From an uncultured Lentisphaeria bacterium (GTDB lineage: Bacteria; Verrucomicrobiota; Lentisphaeria; Victivallales; Victivallaceae): a stretch of 12,240 bases of DNA. Positions 1 to 7,138 of the stretch are shown in pieces; the stretch's first letter is position 1, and every line of letters begins with the position of its first letter. The notes below the pieces were generated by a model. That model searched no databases and had not been told where the DNA came from. It worked only from the letters and a program-made list of their open reading frames with translations. A program made the translations under genes and the position numbers. The stretch lies in the NCBI GenBank assembly GCA_937888615.1, contig CALABZ010000047.1, positions 1 to 12,240 on the forward strand, given 5' to 3'.

Positions 1-42
1 CCTGGTTACCACCGGGTCCGTCAAAAAACTGGAGAAGAAATC

Positions 43-867
43 ATGCACCAACCCGACGACCGCCCCGCCACCCCGCTCGAAAAAAACGGCTGGAAACTGA
101 CCTTTTACGACGGTTTCGACCGCCCGCAACTAAACGACATGTATTGGTTTCCCGCATACCGTTCCGGGCGCAAGGACTACTTCAAGCGTATCGGTGTGCC
201 CAGCCGCTGGGAAGACCACAACGCGCATTACGTGATCGAAGACAGCGTGCTGAAGCTCCGCCTTTCGGAAACCCTGCCGTTCCGCGCCAACAAAAGCACC
301 CCGTGCGTGAGCTGTCTCACCACCTCCGACCACCGTTTCGGCGCCACCACCCGTGAATGTCAGGTGCTGGAAAAGTTCTCCCAGAAATACGGCTGGTTCG
401 AAATGCGCGCCCGCTGTCCGCGCGGCAGCGGGCTGATGAGTGCGTTCTGGCTCCATCAGGTCGATCCGCTGAAACAGGAGTATACGCCGGAGGGAGAACG
501 GAAATCATTGGAAGCGGGCGCGCTTGAAATCGATATTTTCGAACAGCAGGGCCGTTACATCACCGATACCGGAAGCAAGGTCGACCTGAATATCCACTTC
601 ACCGAAACGGGGCATTATCAGCATCCGGTGCCGGTCGACGTGTCGACGGGATTCCACGTCTGGGCCATGGAATGGGAAGAGGGACGTATCCGCTGGTACC
701 TGGACGGTGAATTGATGGAAATGTATGAAGGCCCGACGCCACAGGAAAAAATGTTTATCCTGATCGCATTGTTCCAATACTCCGGCTGGATCGGAGAAGT
801 CGATCCGAACCTGATCTATCCGAAGGACTTCGAAATCGACTACGTCAAAGTCTACGCCAAGGTCTGA
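43..867 (+). CDS. GH16-family glycoside hydrolase, no signal peptide
   Basis: A 274-aa protein that fits GH16 (laminarinase/licheninase/agarase-type beta-glucanase or galactanase fold) over nearly its whole length. The jelly roll opens at W17-F25 (WKLTFYDGF). The strand region around 117-138 (YGWFEMRA, then AFWLHQ) is typical. The catalytic signature EIDIFE is intact at 162-167: by family knowledge E162 is the nucleophile, D164 the helper and E167 the acid/base. The closing strands HVWAMEW (205-211) and DYVKVYA (266-272) are also typical. Substrate cannot be told from the motif. The ATG at 43 is preceded by GGAG at 31-34 with 8-nt spacing, which favours this start, although the frame stays open to base 1. 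There is no signal peptide, lipobox or CBM, unusual for an endo-acting family and consistent with cytoplasmic action on imported oligosaccharides. The MFS gene starts 8 nt after its stop, so the two probably share an operon. Confidence 0.9.
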   Translation: MHQPDDRPATPLEKNGWKLTFYDGFDRPQLNDMYWFPAYRSGRKDYFKRIGVPSRWEDHNAHYVIEDSVLKLRLSETLPFRANKSTPCVSCLTTSDHRFGATTRECQVLEKFSQKYGWFEMRARCPRGSGLMSAFWLHQVDPLKQEYTPEGERKSLEAGALEIDIFEQQGRYITDTGSKVDLNIHFTETGHYQHPVPVDVSTGFHVWAMEWEEGRIRWYLDGELMEMYEGPTPQEKMFILIALFQYSGWIGEVDPNLIYPKDFEIDYVKVYAKV

Positions 868-875
868 AACCGATC

Positions 876-2159
876 ATGAACGAACCGCTGATCCCCACCC
901 GCCGGCTTCGCCGCAAAGCCGAAGCCTATGCCACCATGTCCTCCTGTTGCGGCATGATCGGCGAAGTCACGCTCACCGACAGCGCCATCATCATCCTGTT
1001 CGCCGGAATGCTTGGCGCCGGGGACATGCTGGCCATGATTACGACCTCGCTCCTGCCGCTGCTGACCGGCGTCTGCATTATTCCGATGGCGGCGCTGGCG
1101 GCCCGGATCGGCATCCGGCGGCAAATCCTGATCGCCATCGGAATATCCACCGCCGCGTATTTTGCGGCGGCGGCCTCGCCTTTTTTCGGAAACTGGAACG
1201 TAAGCGTACTGATCGCGGCCATCCTGTGTTTCGCGTTCAGCCTGACCGGTTACATCGCCGGATGGTATCCGATGCTGGACACGTTTCTCACGTCCGAGCA
1301 CCGTACCGTATTTTTCAGCCGTATGCGTTTCTGCCACCAGCTTTGCGCCACCGGTTTTCTGCTGATCGTCGGGTTGATTATCGGCAAAGCGCCGTCCCTG
1401 ACGGCATTACAGACGGTACTGTTGGTGTCGGGCGTTATTTTCACCGGACGGGGATGGTGTATCGCCCGGATTCCCGATTTACCGCCGCCCCACCGGGAGA
1501 AACGCGGGCTCCGGGAGGGCCTCGCCCGAGCTGTGGCGAACAAACCGCTGATGGGATTTTCCACCTATATTTCCGTCCTGAACCTGGCCTGTTTCGGTAC
1601 GATTCCGCTGATGATCCTGACGTTGAAAAATCGCTTTGAAGCCCCGGATAACATCATCGTGCTCGTTTCCGCCGCCACGCTGTGCGGGATGCTGGCGGGT
1701 TATCTCTGCGCCAACCGTATTTTCCACCGCCTCGGCTTAAAATACTTCCTGATTGTTTTTCACCTGATGTTCCTGCTGATAAACCTGGCGCTGTTCTGCT
1801 TCGATCACGGCAATCCGCTGAATTACCTGCTGATTGCCGCGTTGCTGTTCGCCTATAATTTCGGGATCGCGGCGATTTCGATCGCAAGTTCGGCGGAAAT
1901 GATGGCGCTGGCACAGCCCGGCAACAAAGTCATGGCGATGGCGGTGAACGGTGCATATGCCAGCGGCGGTGCGGGACTTTCGCGGTTATTGTCATCGCTG
2001 CTGCTCGGTTGCGGGCTGATCGCCCCGGAATGGCGTTTCGGGACCGTGACGGTCAGCCGTTACCAAAGCCTGCTGCTGATCTACATATTCGCGTTGTTGT
2101 TCGCCGCCGCGTTCCTGCTGCTCATTGATTTCCACGGTCGGCGGCCTGCTGAATCTTGA
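876..2159 (+). CDS. MFS transporter, probable sugar/oligosaccharide permease
   Basis: A 427-aa integral membrane protein with about twelve hydrophobic helices in two groups of six: roughly 32-48, 54-76, 83-100, 109-130, 152-170, 178-192, then 228-248, 259-278, 289-309, 316-340, 355-382 and 396-417. The loop between helices 2 and 3 (75-83, AARIGIRRQ) resembles the basic MFS motif A. The central cytoplasmic loop (about 198-222) is rich in Pro, Arg and Lys, as in this superfamily. No substrate-specific motif is recognised. The start at 876 lies 8 nt after the GH16 stop; a weak AAGG at 859-862 could serve as ribosome binding site, and translational coupling is likely. Pairing with a cytoplasmic GH16 suggests import of an oligosaccharide for internal hydrolysis, but this is inference from neighbourhood. 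The last 38 nt overlap the convergent oxidoreductase gene. Confidence 0.85.
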   Translation: MNEPLIPTRRLRRKAEAYATMSSCCGMIGEVTLTDSAIIILFAGMLGAGDMLAMITTSLLPLLTGVCIIPMAALAARIGIRRQILIAIGISTAAYFAAAASPFFGNWNVSVLIAAILCFAFSLTGYIAGWYPMLDTFLTSEHRTVFFSRMRFCHQLCATGFLLIVGLIIGKAPSLTALQTVLLVSGVIFTGRGWCIARIPDLPPPHREKRGLREGLARAVANKPLMGFSTYISVLNLACFGTIPLMILTLKNRFEAPDNIIVLVSAATLCGMLAGYLCANRIFHRLGLKYFLIVFHLMFLLINLALFCFDHGNPLNYLLIAALLFAYNFGIAAISIASSAEMMALAQPGNKVMAMAVNGAYASGGAGLSRLLSSLLLGCGLIAPEWRFGTVTVSRYQSLLLIYIFALLFAAAFLLLIDFHGRRPAES

Positions 2160-3108
2160 GCGTATTGCGGGCGGATTCGATAACGGTCGGGGTATCAAGT
2201 TCGCCCGGACGGCCCGCGATATCGGCCAGGAATTCCGTCAGGTAATCCGGTCCCACCGACGAGGGCTGGGCCAGGATACTGATCCCGGTCGTGCCGTTGG
2301 CGGCGAATTTAACGCCCGCGTCCGACAAATTGAACTCGGCCACGCCTTTGGTCCCCCAGACCGTGAACCGCCAGTAATACGGCAGGCTGAAACCGCAACT
2401 GTTCGGCGCGAAATAGGATACATCGCCGAGAACGCCGCAGCCGTTATCCATTTTCAACATGAACTGCCCGGCATCGTTGAACTTCGGGCATTCCGTAGCG
2501 AAGGCATTCCAGGTACGCGCCGCGACGACTTCGGTAAATTTAAGTCCGGTCATCCACGGAATCAGGTCGATCCCGTGAATCGCGATATCGTTGATGGTGC
2601 CGCCGTGCTTGCCTTCTTCGAAATACCAGCCGGGACGGGTGCCGTACATCAGCGGATGCTGTCCGCCGAACTGGATCGCCTGGATATCGCCGAGCGCCCC
2701 GCTCTGAATCAGGTTACGCGCGCCGGTCATATTGACGGCGGTACGGAGGTCGAGTTGACAGCTGACTTTCAGATTGTTGGCCTGGGCGAGTTTTTCGATT
2801 TCGGCGAGCTCTTCGAGACTGGTGCAGATCGGTTTGTCGGCGATGACATGCTTGCCGGCTTTCAGCGCCCGAATCAACGTCGAACCGCGTTTGCCATAGT
2901 AGTCACCGACCGCGACGATATCGCAGGGAACTTCCGCCAGCATCTTGTCGTAATCGCTCCAGTCGGCCTGAACCGACAGTTTGGCGCGGGTGGCTTCATC
3001 TTCCTCGCAACAGGCGACGATTTCCAGCTCCGGCGATTCCTTCGCCTTATTATAAAGCCCGAAAATGTGACCATGCCTGAATCCGGCAAATGCAATCTTC
3101 AACGTCAT
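2122..3108 (-). CDS. Gfo/Idh/MocA-family NAD(P)-dependent oxidoreductase
   Basis: A 328-aa protein with the two-domain Gfo/Idh/MocA layout: an N-terminal Rossmann fold (about 1-120) and a C-terminal alpha/beta substrate domain. Visible landmarks are the dinucleotide loop GFRHGH at 9-14, the DKP motif at 91-93 (K92 is the family's catalytic lysine; many members have EKP), and GGTINDIAIHGID at 169-181, where D174 and H178 match the family's active-site Asp/His pair. Family members oxidise or reduce sugars, inositols or sugar acids, or open glycosidic bonds by an oxidation-elimination route; the substrate here is unknown. The ATG at 3108 has a GGAAGG ribosome binding site at 3115-3120, 6 nt upstream. 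It follows the CBM9-like gene on the same strand after 153 nt, so it may be the last gene of that transcript or have its own promoter. Its stop lies inside the convergent MFS gene. The loop departs from the usual GxGxxG. Confidence 0.88.
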   Translation of the reverse strand: MTLKIAFAGFRHGHIFGLYNKAKESPELEIVACCEEDEATRAKLSVQADWSDYDKMLAEVPCDIVAVGDYYGKRGSTLIRALKAGKHVIADKPICTSLEELAEIEKLAQANNLKVSCQLDLRTAVNMTGARNLIQSGALGDIQAIQFGGQHPLMYGTRPGWYFEEGKHGGTINDIAIHGIDLIPWMTGLKFTEVVAARTWNAFATECPKFNDAGQFMLKMDNGCGVLGDVSYFAPNSCGFSLPYYWRFTVWGTKGVAEFNLSDAGVKFAANGTTGISILAQPSSVGPDYLTEFLADIAGRPGELDTPTVIESARNTLKIQQAADRGNQ

Positions 3109-3184
3109 TGTTTACCTTCCATCATTTAATTTATGCTCTCGATAGACAGAGAAGAAGATACACCGCCCCGCCCCATTTTGCAAA

Positions 3185-3198
3185 CCCGGAATGCCGGG
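3185..3198. terminator. Small GC hairpin in the 153-nt gap, possible weak terminator
   Basis: CCCGG-AATG-CCGGG forms a perfect 5-bp stem with a 4-nt loop. On the minus strand it lies 63 nt past the stop of the CBM9-like gene and is followed by TTTGCAAAAT rather than a clean T-run, so it is at best a weak terminator or attenuator. The rest of 3109-3261 shows no gene. A poor promoter-like pair for the oxidoreductase gene (TTGCAA, 17 nt, TATCTT on the minus strand) overlaps this area and is not reported separately. Confidence 0.25.
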
Positions 3199-3261
3199 AA
3201 CTTGCGCGGTTGCCCTCTTTCCTTCCGGCATGCCTCATGAAAAAGTACGGAACCAGGACCG

Positions 3262-4485
3262 TCACAACGCCGGAACGATCAGCAATGGCCAACTCGCCGC
3301 CTGATCCCCGTAAAGTATCCGCAGCGTATATTCTCCCGCCGCCAATTTTTCCGTTGACAAGGACCGGAACCCCTGCCGCTCACCGTCGGGCAACGCACTT
3401 CGCAGAACCTCCCGCCCCGAAGCATCGCTCACCACAGCCTCCGTTTTCCGAGGTTCCTGCGAATGAATCCGCAGGAAAAAATGGCAGGGCTTACCGGCCA
3501 TGACCACCGGGCGCGGATCATTCATCTCCATCAGTTGCCGGACGGTGTAATGACGCGAGGACAGGATGGATCCCCCCAGAGTCAGCACCAGCCGGTAATC
3601 GCCGGAACCGGTCACACGGCAGGGCAGCGAAACGGCGGCGGAACCACCCGGTTCGACCGTGATTTGCGAAGAACCCGCGTCCTGCGTCTTCCCATCCATG
3701 TCCGTCAGGCTCAATTCCAGAAGGCCGGAAACCGCCTTATCACCCGTGTTTTTCAAGGTCAACGCCACTTGGTTGTCGCCGAGGAATAAGGTCTCGGAAG
3801 CGATTTCCGCTTTCAGAGGCGGCTTTTCCAGTTTCAGCCCGTCGTATACGGCAAAACAGCCGAGATCGTGAAACTTATGTTTGTTTGAAGCCAGCACAAG
3901 CCGTTCAAACGGAGCAATACGACGCACCCGCGAAACATTCAGGCCAATCCGGCCCGTATCGAAAACTCCGAGGCCAAACGTGCTCCATGGAATCGCCGCC
4001 TCCATCGTCCAGCCGTCGTCGTATGTGCCGACGGCATGCTGCCACACGCCGTTCCACGCCAGGGCATCGTGATTCCACTCGGGGTCGTAATGCAGGAAAT
4101 CGGCGGCAATGTTGTGAACATCTACCACGAACTGATAATAGGAGCGGGAGTTATTTCTCGAATCGACCAGGATTTCCACACAATCATTGTTCCAGACGGC
4201 AGCGTCGTGAGCGGCAAAACGCTCCTGCTGGCGGGCTTCCACCAGGTTCACTTCCCGGCAGCGGATGAAAAAATAAAGGTTCCGGGGATCGTACATGATT
4301 TTGACGGTCGTCGCCATGCTGACCGGTTTTCCGGGCGGACAGGAGTCCAGCGCAAGCGCCGGAACATTCGCCCAGCAGGCGTCCTCGCGCCCGTCAATCT
4401 TCGGAGCGTCTCCGCCGTTGAAATGCAACGGAGCCCCCACTGCCGCGACGGACAGGAAAAAAAGCAAAATGCAGAGATAGCGCAT
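3262..4485 (-). CDS. Secreted CBM9-like carbohydrate-binding beta-sandwich protein
   Basis: A 407-aa protein when started at the ATG at 4485; a GTG at 4488 would add one residue. The ATG is preferred because GGAGG sits 7 nt upstream. A signal peptide is clear (hydrophobic stretch about 4-17, likely cleavage after AVGA). Residues about 24-215 match the CBM9-like/DOMON-type sugar-binding domain found in bacterial polysaccharide loci: PKIDGREDACW near the start, VKIMYDPRNLYFFI, then NNDCVEILVDS and SYYQFVVDVHN, and DGWTMEAAIPWS. Two further beta-rich stretches (about 225-310 and 325-407) look like CARDB/Ig-type spacers. No catalytic motif is visible, so its role is probably glycan capture at the envelope. 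It is coupled to the upstream DUF4091 gene through TGATG (stop and start share one base), implying matched expression and perhaps a shared substrate. Confidence 0.8.
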   Translation of the reverse strand: MRYLCILLFFLSVAAVGAPLHFNGGDAPKIDGREDACWANVPALALDSCPPGKPVSMATTVKIMYDPRNLYFFIRCREVNLVEARQQERFAAHDAAVWNNDCVEILVDSRNNSRSYYQFVVDVHNIAADFLHYDPEWNHDALAWNGVWQHAVGTYDDGWTMEAAIPWSTFGLGVFDTGRIGLNVSRVRRIAPFERLVLASNKHKFHDLGCFAVYDGLKLEKPPLKAEIASETLFLGDNQVALTLKNTGDKAVSGLLELSLTDMDGKTQDAGSSQITVEPGGSAAVSLPCRVTGSGDYRLVLTLGGSILSSRHYTVRQLMEMNDPRPVVMAGKPCHFFLRIHSQEPRKTEAVVSDASGREVLRSALPDGERQGFRSLSTEKLAAGEYTLRILYGDQAASWPLLIVPAL

Positions 4486-6887
4486 CACAGCACCTCCATG
4501 AGTTTCAGGATCGCGTTGGCCGCCATTGCACGAAGACGGTCGGCTTTGGCGTTGTCCAAATTAGTTTCCCCGGCGATGCCGTTGCCGGGTTTGAAATCGT
4601 CGTTCCAGGGAACCAGGCCGAGAATCCGGTCCAACACCGCCTGGGCGGCGTCCGCCTCGGCGTTTTTCCCCTTTTTCCGGGCGTCCGCGATAGCCTGTTT
4701 CAGTGTGTAGAGATATTTATAATCGGTGATCCCTTCGCGGAGGCCCTCCCATTCGAGGCTGAATACCGTTACTTTTGCCGGCGTGGGATCGGAAACAGGA
4801 TAGGTCATGCCGTAACTTTTGCCATCGGTAAAATTGTCGTAGGGATCGCCGTCTTTTCCTTTCCGGTAAGCCTGATAAGTGTAGGAGAGATGCCCCGTCA
4901 CACCGAGCTTGAAGCTCATCAGTCCGCTCAACAGCCGGTTGGGCATCAAACCGCCTTCCTGCCCGGTGTAACAGCCGCCGCCAAGGAACCAGTATTGCAG
5001 ATTTTTCCCTTCAGCCACCTTGCAAAGCTCGCGCCAGGTGGCGACGTTGTTGCCGATAAAGGAGTTACAGGACAAATTCAGGTATTCCCCGAATTGCGCG
5101 ACATAACGCGGCGCATAAACGCAGGAGGCGGTGGGAACGCCCGCTTCTCGGGCCAACCGGGTTTGCCAGACGGCAAGTTCCATGCTGCGAATATGCGGCT
5201 CGTCCGCTCCCATGTAATACCATTCGTTATAACCCGGCGCGCCGTATTTTTTGATCCAGGAATCGAATTCCCGGACATAGGCGGTGAAGGCTTCACGGAC
5301 TTTCGGGTTATCGAACCAGCGTTTATCTTTCGGATCGGCTCCGCAACGCTGCAATGCGATTTTTTCCGCGTTCATGCCGTAAACAAGCATCGGGCCATTC
5401 ATGCCCGCCCGGCGGCGCGCCTCCTGGAACCGTTTCACCCCGGCTTCATTGCCGATGGTGCAATGAAAAGCGGTGACGCCGTAATCCTTCATATCCTTCA
5501 GATAGCGCACCATCAGCTCCATCGGGTAACGACTCTGAGGCGGCACGTGCAACCGGCTGTAAGCTCCCCACACCATATTCGGCGGTGTCAGCAGTTTAAA
5601 CGGCAGGACTTTCAGCCGGAGCGGCAGGACAATTTCCTTTTCGCCGCAGCGGATACGGACGGAACCGGTGTATTCTCCGGCGGGACAATCATCTTTCAGG
5701 CGGGTCTGGAGCCAGAACAGGCGGTTTCCGCCAACCGGAAGCGTGCATGTCTCCTGCGGCAGGATCAGTTCCGGAATGTTGTAATAGTTATAAGGGTTGC
5801 GCGGATAATCCCAGAAGCGGACAAACGACACGGCAATATCATCCGCCGGGATCACCTGATCCCCGGAACGCAGTTCACTGACTTTCAACAGTTCCAGTTT
5901 TCGCTCTTTTCCCGGATTGTGCACGCCAAAATACCAGACCCCGTAATCGCCGGGGGTGGCAAAGGCGTCCAGACGGTCGATGATTTCGAAATCCTGCGGC
6001 GTGCTGTCCTCATAAGCCATGCGCGGATTGCGACGGTACGGAACCGGTGTGTTCAACGCCGGATTTGCGGGGTCTGGTTCGGCATTGCGCGGGGTGAAGG
6101 ACATAACTTTGCCGTTGACGTTTTTCGTCCGCTCCGGCGGCGCAATTTCGGTTACGGTAAGGGATTTGAAAAGACATTTCTGCGGTATGCGGAAGGAAAA
6201 ATCCGCCGACGCGGCAATCGACGGGAAATCAATGCTCCAATGTTCTTCCCGCCCGCCGCCGGTCCTGAACGTGGAGTCACCATGCTTCCTCCCCCCGCTG
6301 CGCTGGACGTAGCGCATGAACAGTTCCTGCGGAGCATCGCTGTTCAAAACGACCTCGGCCCGATAGAACTTTCCGGGCTCCAGCCCAAAAATCCTGGCGC
6401 TCAGCATTCCCGGATTTTTGCCGGAATCGGGAACCACCAGTAAGCCGCCGGAATCCGGGAACCGGGCGGAAGCATCCCTCACCGCCCAGGAAGGCATCAG
6501 CAGGGAATCACGGTAGGAGTTTACCGCCATGTTGAATTTACCGGTCCCCGCCGTCCCGGAACAGCGAATGATATATTCGGCGGACGGAATCGGCGGAGTC
6601 ATTGCCGCCTTGTCGAAACCGGCGGGACGCCAGACGACCTTTCCGGAAGCGGCGTCGATCAATTCCAGAGATTTCAGCATTTCCGAACCGGAGACGAACC
6701 GGAAACGCAGGCGTTCCTGCGAAAACCGCAACGGTTTTTCGATTTTCCATGCTTCCGCCGGTTTGTCAATATTAATCCAGAAAGTACGTTCAAGTCCGGG
6801 TCGGAACTCATCGTTCACGATGAGCTTTTCTCCGGCATAAAGCCGGACGGCGGCGATTACCGCCAGAAAGATGATTCTTTTCAGCAT
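4485..6887 (-). CDS. Secreted DUF4091 / GH123-like glycoside hydrolase-type protein
   Basis: An 800-aa protein from the ATG at 6887, which has GAGGGG at 6891-6896 just upstream and gives a signal peptide at the very N-terminus (MLKRIIFLAVIAAVRLYAG). The longest reading starts at a TTG at 6911 and adds 8 residues, spoiling the signal peptide start. Residues about 20-255 are beta-rich and look like accessory binding modules. About 320-435 is another beta-sandwich preceding the barrel. About 440-720 is TIM-barrel-like, with YMGADEPHI at 558-566. The tandem D562-E563 sits where GH123-like and GH20 enzymes carry their Asp-Glu catalytic pair. Residues 710-727 (SLEWEGLREGITDYKYLY) are the hallmark end of DUF4091. 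GH123 enzymes cleave N-acetylgalactosaminides by substrate-assisted catalysis; DUF4091 proteins are mostly uncharacterised, so activity and sugar are inferred. It is the first gene of a coupled pair with the CBM9-like protein. Confidence 0.8.
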   Translation of the reverse strand: MLKRIIFLAVIAAVRLYAGEKLIVNDEFRPGLERTFWINIDKPAEAWKIEKPLRFSQERLRFRFVSGSEMLKSLELIDAASGKVVWRPAGFDKAAMTPPIPSAEYIIRCSGTAGTGKFNMAVNSYRDSLLMPSWAVRDASARFPDSGGLLVVPDSGKNPGMLSARIFGLEPGKFYRAEVVLNSDAPQELFMRYVQRSGGRKHGDSTFRTGGGREEHWSIDFPSIAASADFSFRIPQKCLFKSLTVTEIAPPERTKNVNGKVMSFTPRNAEPDPANPALNTPVPYRRNPRMAYEDSTPQDFEIIDRLDAFATPGDYGVWYFGVHNPGKERKLELLKVSELRSGDQVIPADDIAVSFVRFWDYPRNPYNYYNIPELILPQETCTLPVGGNRLFWLQTRLKDDCPAGEYTGSVRIRCGEKEIVLPLRLKVLPFKLLTPPNMVWGAYSRLHVPPQSRYPMELMVRYLKDMKDYGVTAFHCTIGNEAGVKRFQEARRRAGMNGPMLVYGMNAEKIALQRCGADPKDKRWFDNPKVREAFTAYVREFDSWIKKYGAPGYNEWYYMGADEPHIRSMELAVWQTRLAREAGVPTASCVYAPRYVAQFGEYLNLSCNSFIGNNVATWRELCKVAEGKNLQYWFLGGGCYTGQEGGLMPNRLLSGLMSFKLGVTGHLSYTYQAYRKGKDGDPYDNFTDGKSYGMTYPVSDPTPAKVTVFSLEWEGLREGITDYKYLYTLKQAIADARKKGKNAEADAAQAVLDRILGLVPWNDDFKPGNGIAGETNLDNAKADRLRAMAANAILKLMEVL

Positions 6888-6929
6888 TTTCCCCTCAAGA
6901 GCCAATTTCAAAAAATCGGCTTTTCTCTG

Positions 6930-6956
6930 TTAATAACTCGTTTTCTTGTACGTCAA
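6930..6956 (-). promoter_or_regulatory. Candidate promoter for the DUF4091/CBM9-like pair
   Basis: On the minus strand TTGACG (6951-6956) and TATTAA (6930-6935) are separated by 15 nt, with the start codon about 43 nt downstream. The -35 is 5/6 and the -10 is 4/6 to the sigma70 consensus, but the spacing is short, so this is a tentative call. Confidence 0.3.
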
Positions 6957-6977
6957 GACGATCATGACGCATCCGGC

Positions 6978-7000
6978 ACGACTTTTTTCGCAAAAGCCGT
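6978..7000 (-). repeat. Imperfect inverted repeat in the GH20-DUF4091 gap
   Basis: Arms at 6978-6986 and 6992-7000 with a 5-nt loop. In a minus-strand transcript all nine positions pair (one G-U); in a plus-strand transcript one A-C mismatch remains. A run of seven T precedes it on the minus strand rather than following it, so it does not fit an intrinsic terminator for the GH20 gene. It may be an RNA hairpin in the leader of the DUF4091 transcript, an operator, or chance in an A/T-rich stretch. The remaining intergenic bases 6888-7138 show no ORF or RNA gene. Confidence 0.35.
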
Positions 7001-7138
7001 AAAAAAATCAAGTTTTGCGCGTTAGCCTCCTTTCCCGTTACCAGGTGAGCTGCCGCGCTCAACTGTTGAACGTTCCCGATAGCGAACTTTTATTATTTTA
7101 AATTATGGCTGTCCTCCAACCGTTGCTCTGGAAATAAA

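Noticed and set aside
2..110. Open second frame at the left edge that might be the 3' end of an upstream gene
   Set aside because: It would overlap the GH16 gene by 68 nt; the translated piece is too short to recognise and may be chance.
2125..3129. 334-aa open frame on the plus strand
   Set aside because: Antisense shadow of the oxidoreductase gene, Arg/Gly/Phe-rich without any motif.
4890..6443. 517-aa open frame on the plus strand
   Set aside because: It lies wholly antisense to the DUF4091 gene, has low-complexity His/Arg/Pro-rich composition and no recognisable domain; GC-rich coding often leaves such open antisense frames.
6888..6911. Eight-codon N-terminal extension of the DUF4091 gene from a TTG
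   Set aside because: The ATG at 6887 has its own GAGGGG site and gives a proper signal peptide, so the extension is more likely leader sequence.
7091..7138. A/T-rich stretch after the GH20 stop considered as a terminator
   Set aside because: No stem of useful length precedes a T-run on the minus strand.
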